NCBI RefSeq assembly: GCF_000972385.1
Contig: NZ_JXTE01000075.1
Coordinates: 1 to 37,191, forward strand
Direction: 5' to 3'
DNA from: Streptomyces sp. WM6386
Lineage (GTDB): Bacteria > Actinomycetota > Actinomycetes > Streptomycetales > Streptomycetaceae
DNA: 37,191 bases
The position numbers and the translations under genes are program-made. Positions 15,600 to 23,303 of this stretch are shown piece after piece. The notes beneath the pieces are model-generated. The model ran no database searches. It was not told the origin of the DNA and was given only the letters and a program-made list of their open reading frames with translations. Numbering within the stretch: the first letter of the stretch is position 1; each line of letters opens with the position of its first letter.

Positions 15600-16790
15600 T
15601 GGCAGAGCCTGCCCCGCCACCACCAGCACCACGTGCTCGCACTCACCGGCGAACGCCGCGTTGAGCCGCCCGAGTTCGTCCCGGTAGCGCCGCCCGGAGG
15701 CCGTGGCCGGCACGATCCCCGATCCCACCTCGTTCGACACGGCGACGACGGTCCGCCGAGTCGCCCGCACCGCGTCCGTCAGCTCCCGCACCCGCTCCCG
15801 CAGCGCCCGCTCCCCGCCGTCGGCCCACTCCGCGTCGTCCCACGCCCCGACGGAGTCCATCGCGTCCGTCAGCCACAGCGACAGACAGTCGATCAGCAGC
15901 GCAGGCCCGTCGTCGGTGAGGAGCGGCACGAGGTCGCAGGTCTCGGCCGTACGCCAGGACCCGGGCCGCCGCTCGCGGTGCGTGGCCACGCGCGTGGCCC
16001 ACTCGCCGTCCCCGTTGCGCGTGCCGCCGGTGGCGACGTACAGGACATCCGGGAACGCCTCCAACCGCCGCTCCGCCTCCACCGACTTCCCGGACCGTGC
16101 CCCGCCCAGCACCAGCGTCCGCCGGGGCACGTCCGGGACGTCCTCGTAGACGCCGACGGCCAGCGTCGTCCCGTCGGGCACGGCCCGCGCGCCCGCCGCC
16201 GCGAGCCGTCGCCGCAACTCCGCGCCGGGCGGCACGTCGTGGTCGAGATGGACGGCGATGACATCGGTGGCCGGTCCCATCGCACCGACCGCGCGCAGCT
16301 TGGCGAGCGCGTCCGGCCGCCCCACCACATCGGCGAGAACCATGTCGTAGCTGTCGCCGCCGTTCTCCTCCAGCCCGGCCGGAGCGCCCCGGGGCGGCAG
16401 ATAGAGCAGCCGCTGCCCGTCAGGGCCGGTCACCGCGTACCCGGTCCCGGGCGCGTCCATCGCCACCGCCCGCACCCGATGCCCCGTCAGCAGCGCCAAC
16501 TCCCGCCCGTCCGGCACCCGCCCCGGCTGCGGCAGCCCCGCCGGCACCTCCACGGCCGGCCCGTCGTGCGGATGCGACAGCAACACCTGCCGCACCTGTC
16601 CCAACGATTGCCCCGCCCGAGCCGCCGCGAACACCGCGCCGGGCGTGAGATCCAGCAGCAACGCCCCGTCGACGAGCAGCGCGGTGGCGGCCCGGGCGTC
16701 GGAGCCGAGCGCGGTCGCGCAGGCGGCGCAGGGACAGTCGGGTCGGGGAAGGCCTGAGGGAGCGCCGGTGCCAAGGAGAGTCAGTTCCAC
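15588..16790 (-). CDS. cobU: MBL-like domain fused to adenosylcobinamide kinase/guanylyltransferase
   Basis: This is a 400-residue two-domain protein. Residues 1 to about 215 resemble a metallo-beta-lactamase fold of the PhnP/PqqB kind: LTLLGTGAPSGLP, then a Cys pair in PDCPCAAC, a degenerate His motif LLSHPHDGPAV and AVHLDHDVPP. The C-terminal half is CobU: P-loop GGARSGKS with K235, the His in VATHRERRPGSW for the GMP adduct, LLIDCLSLWLTD, and SNEVGSGIVPATASGRRYRDELGRL cut short here as SNEVGSGIVP. CobU phosphorylates adenosylcobinamide and transfers GMP. The start is uncertain: GTG 16790 begins the conserved ELTLLGTG, and GTG 16811 is the alternative. Neither has a good ribosome binding site. 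Confidence 0.88.
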   Translation of the reverse strand: MELTLLGTGAPSGLPRPDCPCAACATALGSDARAATALLVDGALLLDLTPGAVFAAARAGQSLGQVRQVLLSHPHDGPAVEVPAGLPQPGRVPDGRELALLTGHRVRAVAMDAPGTGYAVTGPDGQRLLYLPPRGAPAGLEENGGDSYDMVLADVVGRPDALAKLRAVGAMGPATDVIAVHLDHDVPPGAELRRRLAAAGARAVPDGTTLAVGVYEDVPDVPRRTLVLGGARSGKSVEAERRLEAFPDVLYVATGGTRNGDGEWATRVATHRERRPGSWRTAETCDLVPLLTDDGPALLIDCLSLWLTDAMDSVGAWDDAEWADGGERALRERVRELTDAVRATRRTVVAVSNEVGSGIVPATASGRRYRDELGRLNAAFAGECEHVVLVVAGQALPLRG

Positions 16791-16839
16791 GGCACGATTT
16801 TCGCCGGTCACTGCTGATCTTGCGCGCGCTGGATGCCGT

Positions 16840-16913
16840 CAAGGGGCGCGGGGCTGTGTACATATGCGGCTCCGCCGCGGGGCGCGACCAGTCCCCACCG
16901 GCCCGCAGACGAC
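16840..16913 (+). repeat. Dispersed repeat copy upstream of cobU
   Basis: This is a long-form copy, AAGGGGCGCGGGGCTGTGT followed by GCGGCTCCGCCGCGGGGCGC and a GCCCGCAGAC tail. It lies between the divergent cobU and the small gene at 16974. It shares a GCCGTCA left flank with the copy at 35770. Confidence 0.75.
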
Positions 16914-16942
16914 GGACAACCTCCCAGCTGAGCGCATAGGCT
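16913..16942 (+). promoter_or_regulatory. Candidate promoter of the 70-residue protein gene
   Basis: CGGACA (16913-16918), an 18-nt spacer and TAGGCT (16937-16942) fit a housekeeping promoter. The start would lie near 16949, followed by a GAGGGAGG ribosome binding site. Confidence 0.4.
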
Positions 16943-16973
16943 CAGGGCACCGTGTTCACAGAGGGAGGCCTGT

Positions 16974-17186
16974 ATGGCGGCATGGACGTGGCGATTCGAG
17001 AAGGCCGACGGGACGGAGGTTCAGCCCGCGGTGCAACCCGAGGAGTTCACCACGCAGGGGGATGCCGAATCCTGGGTCGGTGAGTACTGGAAGGACCTCG
17101 CGGAGGGCGGCGCGGACCAGGTGCACCTGTTCGAGGACAGTACGAAGATCTACGGCCCGATGAGCCTGCACGCCGAAGAGGCGTAA
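16974..17186 (+). CDS. Small conserved actinobacterial protein
   Basis: This 70-residue soluble acidic protein has core WTWRFEKADG, a middle segment SWVGEYWKDLAEGGADQVHLFED and ending YGPMSLHAEE (strings abbreviated to motifs). It has no signal peptide, membrane segment or Cys. ATG 16974 has a very good GAGGGAGG site, and coding bias is typical of the genome. I recall similar short proteins throughout Streptomyces, but with no known function. A strong hairpin terminator follows 12 bp after the stop. It is monocistronic. Confidence 0.8.
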   Translation: MAAWTWRFEKADGTEVQPAVQPEEFTTQGDAESWVGEYWKDLAEGGADQVHLFEDSTKIYGPMSLHAEEA

Positions 17187-17197
17187 GCCCGAGGAAC

Positions 17198-17222
17198 GGG
17201 GCGGCCGATTCCCGGCCGCCCC
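17198..17222. terminator. Bidirectional hairpin terminator
   Basis: GGGGCGGCC and GGCCGCCCC form a perfect 9-bp stem with a 7-nt loop, followed by TTCT. It separates the 70-residue protein gene from the convergent HtrA-type pseudogene, which ends at 17226. Confidence 0.8.
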
Positions 17223-17225
17223 TTC

Positions 17226-18278
17226 TCACTGCGCGCCCAGCGTCACATCCGCCGTCTTCTCGGCCCCGTCCCGCGTGTACGTCACCGTCGCCTTGTCACC
17301 CGGCGAGTCCGCGGCCAGCGCCTCGGACAGGGACGTGATCGTCGAGATACCGGTGTCACCGAGCTTGGTGATGACGTCCCCGGCCTCGATGCCGGCCTTG
17401 TCGGCGGCCCTGCCGCTCTCCACCTCGACGACCGCGACCCCCGCGGCCCGGTAGCTGTCGTCCACGACCGTAGGGCCGGTGATGTTGAGCGCGGCCCGGC
17501 CCGAGCCGGTGACCTTGCCGTCCTTGATGATCTGGTCGGCGACCGTCTTCACCGTCGACGCGGGGATCGCGAACCCGATGCCCGGCGCCGCGCTGTCACC
17601 CATGCCGGGGTCGGTCGCCGCGAGCGTCGGGATGCCGATGACCTGCCCGTCGAGATTGGCGAGGGCGCCGCCGCTGTTGCCCGGGTTGATGGCCGCGGAC
17701 GTCTGCACCATGTTGGCGATCGTCGCCCCCGTACCTCCCCCCACTCTCGGCTTCGCTCGAGCGGGGGGAACCCCCATTCCGTCCGTCCCTCGGTGACGGT
17801 CCGTCCGGTCGCCGAGACAATGCCCTGCGTGGCGCTGGACGACAGCCCGAGCGGTGAGCCCATCACCAGCACGATCTGCCCGACCTCGACCTTCGAGGAG
17901 TCCCCGAAGATGGCCGCCTTCAGTCCGTCCGGCACCTTGTCCAGCTTGATGACGGCGAGGTCCTGGTCCGGGTAGGCGTGGGCGAGTTTCGCGGTCAGCA
18001 CCGCCTCGCTGTTGGCGGTCGTCACCTGGAAGGTCTTCTCGTCCCCGACGACATGGGCGTTGGTGACGATGTGCCCCTTGTTGTCAAGACGACCCCGGAC
18101 CCAGGTCACTGCCGGCCTGGAGATCGCTGTCCGCGGCGGGAGCGGCGGCCTGCGTGGTCGGCTCCTGGGTCTTCCCGGAGGAGCCGGAGTCGGAACATCC
18201 GCAGACGAGCGCGAGGGAACACGCGAGCGCGGCGACGGGCACGACGAGGCGGAGGGCACGGGTGCGGGTGGCGTCCAT
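17226..18278 (-). pseudogene. Broken HtrA-type trypsin-like serine protease with PDZ domain
   Basis: Three out-of-phase pieces together make a secreted DegP/HtrA-like protease. Piece 1 (18278 to about 18110) is a lipoprotein signal, LALVCGC, with a Gln/Ala-rich linker; its frame stops at 18084. Piece 2 (about 18110-17785, another frame) has GHIVTNAHVVG with the catalytic His and DQDLAVIKLD with the Asp. Piece 3 (about 17735-17226, back in the first frame) has the Ser in NPGNSGGAL and a PDZ domain through GIEAGDVITKLGD. Between pieces 1 and 2 the expected first beta-strands (SVV-I...GSG type) are missing, suggesting a small deletion. Between pieces 2 and 3 sits a palindromic repeat element. 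All three catalytic residues survive, so the breakage may be recent. No full-length product is expected. Confidence 0.82.
17732..17776. repeat. Palindromic REP-like element in the protease gene
   Basis: CCCCCC (17737-17742) and GGGGGG (17763-17768) flank an imperfect palindrome containing CTCTCGGCTTCGCTCGAG, followed by GGAACCCCCAT. I recall this hairpin as a widespread Streptomyces small repeat. It interrupts conserved protease sequence between the TVTEGR and GATIANMVQTS motifs and shifts the frame. Confidence 0.75.
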
Positions 18279-18340
18279 GCCCCGAGTCTCTCCACCGGGT
18301 GAATATCCGGCTTGTACTGCTCACCCGAACGAGCGCACCC

Positions 18341-19129
18341 TCAGCCCCGCACTCCGCACAGGTGCAGCAGCGCCGCGACCCGACGGTACGGATCCGTCCG
18401 CCCGGCCCGCTCCTCGGCGGCCAGCAGCGTCTCCACGTCGTCCGGGATCTCCGCCCCGTCCGCCGCCGTGTCCGTGAACACCCGCACCCCGAACCAGGCG
18501 TGCAGCGGTGCCGCGATCCCGGCCAGCGTCGCGGTCAGCGTCTCCAGCCGGTCCGCCCGGACATCGAGCCCGAGCCGGTTGGTGTACGACACGGTGTCGA
18601 AGGCCTCGAGCGCGCCGGCCCAGTCGCCCGACAGACCCGGCCGCATCGCCAGCGCGTCCGCGTTCCGCACGAGCAGCGACAGCAGCCCGCCCGGTGCGAG
18701 CATCCGCGCCAGCCCCGCCAGCAGGGGATCCGGCTCCTCGACGTACATGAGTACGCCGTGGCACAGCACGACGTCGAAACTGCCCGGCAGGAAGTGGACC
18801 CCGGTGTCCCGGCCGTCCCCCTCGATGATCCGCATCCGCTCCCGGATGCCCTCGGGCTCGGCGCACAGGGACTCCCGGGCCGCCGCGACCATCGTGGCGT
18901 CCTGTTCGAGCCCGGTCACCTGATGCCCGGCCCGGGCCAGACGCAGCGCCTGGGTGCCCTGGCCCATCCCGACGTCGAGCACACGCAGCCGCTGCCCCAC
19001 CGGGAAGCGCCCGGCTATCTGCTCGTCGAGCTGCCGGGCCACCAGCTCCTGTCGTACGACATCCCGCAACCCGCCCAGCCTGCTCAGCCAGGCATCCGCC
19101 GCGCCCCCGGTGAACGGCGTAGTGCTCAG
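18341..19129 (-). CDS. SAM-dependent methyltransferase
   Basis: This 262-residue class I methyltransferase has motif I in LRVLDVGMGQGTQAL, the acidic strand end GLEQDATMV, GDGRDTG, FDVVLCHGVLMYVE and LAPGGLLSLLVRN. The substrate is unknown; the layout resembles SmtA/CmoM-type enzymes. The most probable start is CTG 19129, which overlaps the upstream TGA (CTGA) and has GGAGAG 5 nt before it. The residues STTPFTGGAADAWL that follow look like a normal N-terminus. The frame remains open to 19315 but inside the preceding gene. Coupling to the DUF3043 gene is expected. Confidence 0.82.
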   Translation of the reverse strand: MSTTPFTGGAADAWLSRLGGLRDVVRQELVARQLDEQIAGRFPVGQRLRVLDVGMGQGTQALRLARAGHQVTGLEQDATMVAAARESLCAEPEGIRERMRIIEGDGRDTGVHFLPGSFDVVLCHGVLMYVEEPDPLLAGLARMLAPGGLLSLLVRNADALAMRPGLSGDWAGALEAFDTVSYTNRLGLDVRADRLETLTATLAGIAAPLHAWFGVRVFTDTAADGAEIPDDVETLLAAEERAGRTDPYRRVAALLHLCGVRG

Positions 19130-19728
19130 GGCCGCTCTCCGCGCTTGACCTGCGGCTTTGGCAGCCGGAGCCGACGCATCTGGAGCGAACGCATGAGGGC
19201 GTAGGCGACCGCGCCCTTCTTGGACTGGTCCGGGAAGCGCTCGGCGAGCCGCTTCTTCAGACGGATGCCCGTGAGGATCGAGTCGAGCACGATCAGCACG
19301 ATCACGACGAGCCACAGCAGCAGCGCGATGCTCTGCAACGCGCCCACCTGCACCATGCTCAGCACGAGGATGATCACGGCCATCGGCAGGAAGAACTCCG
19401 CCACGTTGAACCGCGAGTCGATGAAGTCGCGAGCGAACTTGCGGACCGGGCCCTTGTCGCGGGCCGGTAGGTACCGCTCGTCGCCCCCGGCCAGCGCCTG
19501 GCGCTGCTTCTCCAGCTGCGCACGACGCTCGTCGCGCTGGCGCTTGGAGGCGTCCTTGCGCGTCATCGACGTATTGGCCACGCTGCGACGCTGCGACTGG
19601 GCCTCGCTCCGCTTGGGAGTGGGGCGGCCCTTCTTCGCCTCGGGGTGGCGGATCTGACTGGAGTCGGTCACCTGCGCCTTGTCGGCGGGGGTGGCTTTCT
19701 CGTCCTTGGTGGAACGGCTACGGAACAC
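19126..19728 (-). CDS. DUF3043 family membrane protein
   Basis: This 200-residue protein has a highly charged N-terminal half rich in Lys, Arg and Gln (KKGRPTPKRSEAQ, KRQRDERRAQLEKQRQAL), then the conserved YLPARDKGPVRKFARDFID, then two hydrophobic segments (FFLPMAVIILVLSMVQVG and LLLWLVVIVLIVLDS) and a basic tail. This is the DUF3043 layout; its function is unknown. The GTG at 19728 (FRSRSTKDEK) has TACCCT 8 nt upstream and no ribosome binding site, suggesting a leaderless mRNA. An ATG at 19803 is the alternative. It is divergent from pspA and overlaps the downstream methyltransferase by 4 bp. Confidence 0.85.
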   Translation of the reverse strand: MFRSRSTKDEKATPADKAQVTDSSQIRHPEAKKGRPTPKRSEAQSQRRSVANTSMTRKDASKRQRDERRAQLEKQRQALAGGDERYLPARDKGPVRKFARDFIDSRFNVAEFFLPMAVIILVLSMVQVGALQSIALLLWLVVIVLIVLDSILTGIRLKKRLAERFPDQSKKGAVAYALMRSLQMRRLRLPKPQVKRGERP

Positions 19729-19736
19729 AAAACCCA

Positions 19737-19742
19737 AGGGTA
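19737..19742 (-). promoter_or_regulatory. -10 box (TACCCT) of the DUF3043 gene
   Basis: Minus-strand TACCCT ends 8 nt before the GTG at 19728, with no Shine-Dalgarno sequence. It supports the GTG over the upstream ATG. Confidence 0.35.
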
Positions 19743-19924
19743 AGGGGTGCCCGGGGTTGGACCCCAGCCCGGTGGGGAACGATCCGGCAACACCAGTCGT
19801 CATGTAGGGGGACAGAGGGGACGTCCGGTGGCCGACTGCTCACCCTGAAGGTCACCTACTCCTTACGCCGGAGCAAGGCCTTGGTCAGTCGTCCTTGGGG
19901 AGGAGCGCATCCGTCCCCGAACAG

Positions 19925-19953
19925 TGCGTCAATGGATGCAGGGCCCGTACTGT
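19925..19953 (+). promoter_or_regulatory. Candidate pspA promoter
   Basis: TGCGTC, a 17-nt spacer and TACTGT (19948-19953) would give a leader of about 50 nt. The -35 is weak. Confidence 0.25.
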
Positions 19954-20008
19954 GGGTTCTGTCGCAGAGCTGAAGCTGGACTCGGTCAGAAGGGGGCGCG
20001 CGAAGCCC

Positions 20009-20803
20009 ATGAGCGGTGTCATGAAGCGTATGGGGATGATCTTCCGCGCGAAGGCGAACAAGGCCCTTGACCGGGCCGAGGACCCGCGCGAAACCCTCGA
20101 TTACTCCTACCAGAAACAGCTGGAGCTGCTCCAGAAGGTGCGCCGAGGCGTGGCGGACGTCGCCACGTCCCGCAAGCGCCTGGAGCTTCAGCTCAACCAG
20201 CTGCAGTCACAGTCGTCCAAGCTGGAGGACCAGGGCCGCAAGGCGCTCGCGCTGGGCCGTGAGGACCTGGCCCGCGAGGCGCTCTCCCGCCGTGCCGCCC
20301 TCCAGCAGCAGGTGACGGACCTCGAGACACAGCACTCCACGCTCCAGGGCGAGGAGGAGAAGCTCACCCTGGCGGCCCAGCGGCTCCAGGCCAAGGTCGA
20401 CGCCTTCCGTACGAAGAAGGAGACGATCAAGGCGACGTACACCGCGGCCCAGGCGCAGACCCGCATCGGCGAGGCCTTCTCCGGCATCTCCGAGGAGATG
20501 GGCGACGTCGGCATGGCGATCCAGCGTGCCGAGGACAAGACGGCGCAGCTCCAGGCGCGGGCCGGCGCGATCGACGAGTTGCTGGCCTCCGGCGCCCTCG
20601 ACGACCAGTCCGGCATGCACAAGGACGACATCCAGGCCGAGCTGGACCGGCTCTCCGGTGGTACGGATGTAGAGCTGGAACTGCAGCGCATGAAGGCCGA
20701 GCTCGCCGGAGGGTCGTCGTCCCAGCAGGCGATCGAGGGCGGCACCGGTCAACCGCAGTCCCAGCAGCAGCCGCAGGACACCCCGCGCTTCGACAAGCAG
20801 TAG
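20009..20803 (+). CDS. pspA: PspA/IM30 family phage-shock protein
   Basis: This 264-residue peripheral membrane protein of the ESCRT-III-like PspA/Vipp1 family maintains the membrane under envelope stress. The N-terminal amphipathic helix MKRMGMIFRAKANKALDRAE is followed by DYSYQKQLELLQKVRRGVADV and a long coiled coil (about 30-185) rich in Gln, Glu and Leu. The C-terminal part is a helix around ELDRLSG and a Gln/Ser-rich tail. The start ATG 20009 gives the family N-terminus MSGVMKRMGM; ATG 20021 is an alternative. PspAA follows 22 bp downstream, as in other actinobacteria. A two-component system is next. Confidence 0.93.
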   Translation: MSGVMKRMGMIFRAKANKALDRAEDPRETLDYSYQKQLELLQKVRRGVADVATSRKRLELQLNQLQSQSSKLEDQGRKALALGREDLAREALSRRAALQQQVTDLETQHSTLQGEEEKLTLAAQRLQAKVDAFRTKKETIKATYTAAQAQTRIGEAFSGISEEMGDVGMAIQRAEDKTAQLQARAGAIDELLASGALDDQSGMHKDDIQAELDRLSGGTDVELELQRMKAELAGGSSSQQAIEGGTGQPQSQQQPQDTPRFDKQ

Positions 20804-20825
20804 GCCCACGCCTTAGGAGGGCGAC

Positions 20826-21104
20826 ATGATCGTCAGGATCATGGGGGAGGGGCAGGTGAGACTGGCCGACAGCCACCTCGCCGAGCTGAACAAACTGGAC
20901 GACGAACTGCTGGCCGAGATGGAGAACGGCGACGGTCCCGGCTTCCGCCGCACCTTCGAGGCTCTGCTGTCCAAGGTCCGAGAACTGGGCGAACCGCTGC
21001 CGGACGACGCCCTGGAACCCTCGGACCTCATCCTCCCGTCCCCGGGCGCCACCCTCCAGGAGGTCCGGGACCTGCTCAGCGACGACGGGCTGATTCCCGG
21101 TTGA
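20826..21104 (+). CDS. pspAA: PspA-associated protein PspAA
   Basis: This 92-residue acidic protein begins MIVRIMGEGQVRLADSHLAE, followed by LNKLDDELLAEME, the pattern of the small PspAA domain that accompanies PspA in actinobacteria. It is thought to act with PspA in the envelope-stress response. The ATG has an excellent AGGAGGG site 6 nt upstream. It lies 22 bp after pspA and is clearly co-transcribed. There is no membrane segment. Confidence 0.85.
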   Translation: MIVRIMGEGQVRLADSHLAELNKLDDELLAEMENGDGPGFRRTFEALLSKVRELGEPLPDDALEPSDLILPSPGATLQEVRDLLSDDGLIPG

Positions 21105-21177
21105 GGGCACGCGCAACGCCGGCCAAGAACACAGGAACCTACAGCTGACCCCCGTTCCAAGCCCCGCAGGGCACCCG

Positions 21178-21183
21178 TACCGT
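21178..21183 (+). promoter_or_regulatory. -10 box (TACCGT) of leaderless sensor kinase gene
   Basis: TACCGT ends 8 nt before GTG 21192, with no ribosome binding site between. It implies the kinase gene has its own promoter despite being 87 bp after pspAA. Confidence 0.4.
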
Positions 21184-21191
21184 TGGCAGAC

Positions 21192-22412
21192 GTGAGCACC
21201 CTCGAGCGCGTCCGGCACCAGCTGAAGGCGCACCCCATGGCGCTGGACGCCGTACTCGCGGCCGGCGTCCTCGGCTGCATGGTGGCCGGCTCGTTCGTGG
21301 ACCCGCACGGCCCGGACGGCGTCACCTGGGGCTTCCGCACCCCGGACCTGCTCAGCCTGGTCCTCATCGGCCTCAGCGCCGCGGCCCTCGTCTTCCGCCG
21401 CCGCGCCCCGATGACGGTGCTGGCCCTCACGGGCAGCTTCTCGATCGCCGAGTGCGTCACGGGTGATCCCCGCGCCCCCGTCGCCATGTCCGCGGTGATC
21501 GCCCTGTTCACCGTCGCCTCCGCCACCGACCGCCCCACCACCTGGCGGGTCGGCCTGCTCACCATGACCGTCCTCACCGCCGCCTCCATGCTCGGCGGCC
21601 CACTCCCGTGGTACGCCCAGGAAAACCTCGGCATCTTCGCCTGGACCGGCATCGGCGCCACCGCCGGCGACGCCGTCCGCAGCCGCCGCGCCTTCGTGCA
21701 GGCCATCCGGGACCGCGCCGAGAAGGCGGAACGCACCCGCGAGGAGGAGGCCCGCCGCCGCGTCGCGGAGGAACGCCTGCGGATCGCCCGCGATCTGCAC
21801 GACGTCGTCGCCCACCACATCGCCCTGGTCAACGTGCAGGCGGGCGTCGCCGCACACGTCATGGACAAGCGCCCCGACCAGGCCAAGGAGGCTCTGGCCC
21901 ATGTACGAGAGGCCAGCCGCTCGGCACTCAACGAACTCCGGGCCACCGTCGGCCTGCTCAGACAGTCCGGCGACCCCGAGGCACCGACCGAGCCCGCTCC
22001 CGGCCTGGACCGCCTCGACGAACTCGTCGGCACCTTCCGCAGCGCCGGCCAGCATGTCGAGGTGGCCCGAGCCGACGGCGACACCAAACTCCCCGCCGCC
22101 GTCGACCTGGCCGCCTACCGGGTCATCCAGGAAGCCCTCACCAACGTCCAGAAGCACGCCGGTACGGAGGCGAAGGCCGAGGTCAGCGTCGTCCGCGTAG
22201 GGCCCAACATCGAGATCACCGTCCTCGACAACGGCGCCGGGGAGGACGACGAGCCGGCCGACGGCGGTGGCCACGGCCTCCTCGGCATGCGCGAGCGGGT
22301 CACCGCCCTGCGCGGCACCCTCACCACCGGTCCCCGCTACGGCGGCGGGTTCCGCGTCCATGCGATCCTGCCGGTCAAGACCCGCAGCCGCGCCGCCGAC
22401 GACGCCGTATGA
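21192..22412 (+). CDS. Two-component sensor histidine kinase (NarL-partner type)
   Basis: This 406-residue kinase has four to five N-terminal hydrophobic segments (about 15-150) with little extracellular sequence. A coiled linker (EKAERTREEEARRR) and a HisKA_3 dimerisation domain follow, with phospho-acceptor H203 in RIARDLHDVVAHH. The ATPase domain has the N box QEALTNVQKHAG, G1 VLDNGAG and G2 GGGHGLLGMRERV. The sparse extracellular sequence suggests intramembrane sensing. The start is GTG 21192, probably leaderless. The cognate regulator follows 73 bp downstream. PspA genes lie just upstream and an efflux pump just downstream, so envelope stress is a reasonable but unproven signal. Confidence 0.93.
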   Translation: MSTLERVRHQLKAHPMALDAVLAAGVLGCMVAGSFVDPHGPDGVTWGFRTPDLLSLVLIGLSAAALVFRRRAPMTVLALTGSFSIAECVTGDPRAPVAMSAVIALFTVASATDRPTTWRVGLLTMTVLTAASMLGGPLPWYAQENLGIFAWTGIGATAGDAVRSRRAFVQAIRDRAEKAERTREEEARRRVAEERLRIARDLHDVVAHHIALVNVQAGVAAHVMDKRPDQAKEALAHVREASRSALNELRATVGLLRQSGDPEAPTEPAPGLDRLDELVGTFRSAGQHVEVARADGDTKLPAAVDLAAYRVIQEALTNVQKHAGTEAKAEVSVVRVGPNIEITVLDNGAGEDDEPADGGGHGLLGMRERVTALRGTLTTGPRYGGGFRVHAILPVKTRSRAADDAV

Positions 22413-22485
22413 CCGACTCGCGGAACTCCGGAGCACCCCGCGGAAGTTGTCGCAGCACCGAGCCCCCTGCCGCAGAGGACCCCGA

Positions 22486-23169
22486 ATGACCATCCGCGTC
22501 CTGCTCGCCGACGACCAGGCACTGCTGCGCAGCGCCTTCCGCGTGCTCGTCGACTCCGAGCCCGACATGGAGGTCGTCGGCGAGGCGTCCGACGGGGCAC
22601 AGGCGGTGCGCCTCGCCAAGGAGGAGCGGGCCGACGTCGTGCTGATGGACATCCGGATGCCCGGCACCGACGGCCTCGCCGCCACCCGCATGATCAGCGA
22701 GGACCCGTCCCTCGCCCAGGTCCGGGTGGTCATCCTGACGACCTTCGAGGTCGACGACTACGTCGTGCAGTCGCTGCGGGCCGGCGCCTCAGGCTTCCTC
22801 GGCAAGGGCAGCGAACCCGACGAACTGCTCAGCGCCATCCGGATCGCGGCGGGCGGCGAGGCCCTGCTCTCCCCGGCCGCCACCAAGGGCCTGATCGCCC
22901 GCTTCCTCGCCCAGGGCGACGCGGCGGACGACGCCCACGACCCCGCCCGCGCCGCCCGCCTCGACGCGCTCACCGTCCGCGAGCGCGAGGTCCTCGTCCA
23001 GGTAGCCGGTGGACACTCCAACGACGAGATCGCCGAGCGCCTCGAAGTCAGCCCCCTCACCGTGAAGACGCACGTCAACCGGGCCATGGCCAAGCTGGGC
23101 GCGCGGGACCGGGCACAGCTCGTGGTGATCGCGTACGAGTCCGGGCTGGTACGTCCGAGGGTGGAGTGA
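22486..23169 (+). CDS. NarL/LuxR-family response regulator
   Basis: This 227-residue regulator has a receiver domain with acidic pocket D9-D10, phospho-acceptor D55 in VVLMDIRMPG, a Thr in LTTFEVDDY and the conserved Lys in GFLGKGSEPDEL. The C-terminal LuxR-type helix-turn-helix covers LTVREREVLVQVAGG, SNDEIAERL and SPLTVKTHVNRAMAKLGARDR (abbreviated as motifs). It has an AGAGGA site before ATG 22486. It partners the kinase upstream. A hairpin overlaps its stop codon. Downstream is an RND exporter, a plausible target. Confidence 0.95.
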   Translation: MTIRVLLADDQALLRSAFRVLVDSEPDMEVVGEASDGAQAVRLAKEERADVVLMDIRMPGTDGLAATRMISEDPSLAQVRVVILTTFEVDDYVVQSLRAGASGFLGKGSEPDELLSAIRIAAGGEALLSPAATKGLIARFLAQGDAADDAHDPARAARLDALTVREREVLVQVAGGHSNDEIAERLEVSPLTVKTHVNRAMAKLGARDRAQLVVIAYESGLVRPRVE

Positions 23170-23178
23170 GCTCCACCC
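23159..23178 (+). terminator. Hairpin overlapping the response-regulator stop codon
   Basis: GGGTGGAG and CTCCACCC form a perfect 8-bp stem around TGAG, so the TGA stop (23167-23169) lies in the loop. A second weak stem, TGCGGC...GCCGCA, follows at 23186-23207. Confidence 0.55.
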
Positions 23179-23303
23179 GCCGTACTGCGGCCGGAGTATG
23201 CGCCGCATAAGGAAATGGACCTGGGAGCTACGGATCACCGTCCCCGGAGGGCACAGGGTGTAGGGGCCACTTCTGCCGCTCACAGAATCGAGACCCCCGA
23301 CCC

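Noticed and set aside
16791..16973. Possible cobalamin riboswitch upstream of cobU
   Set aside because: No B12-box or the usual conserved helices were seen; the space is largely a dispersed repeat copy. No such element was seen before cobS or cobT either.
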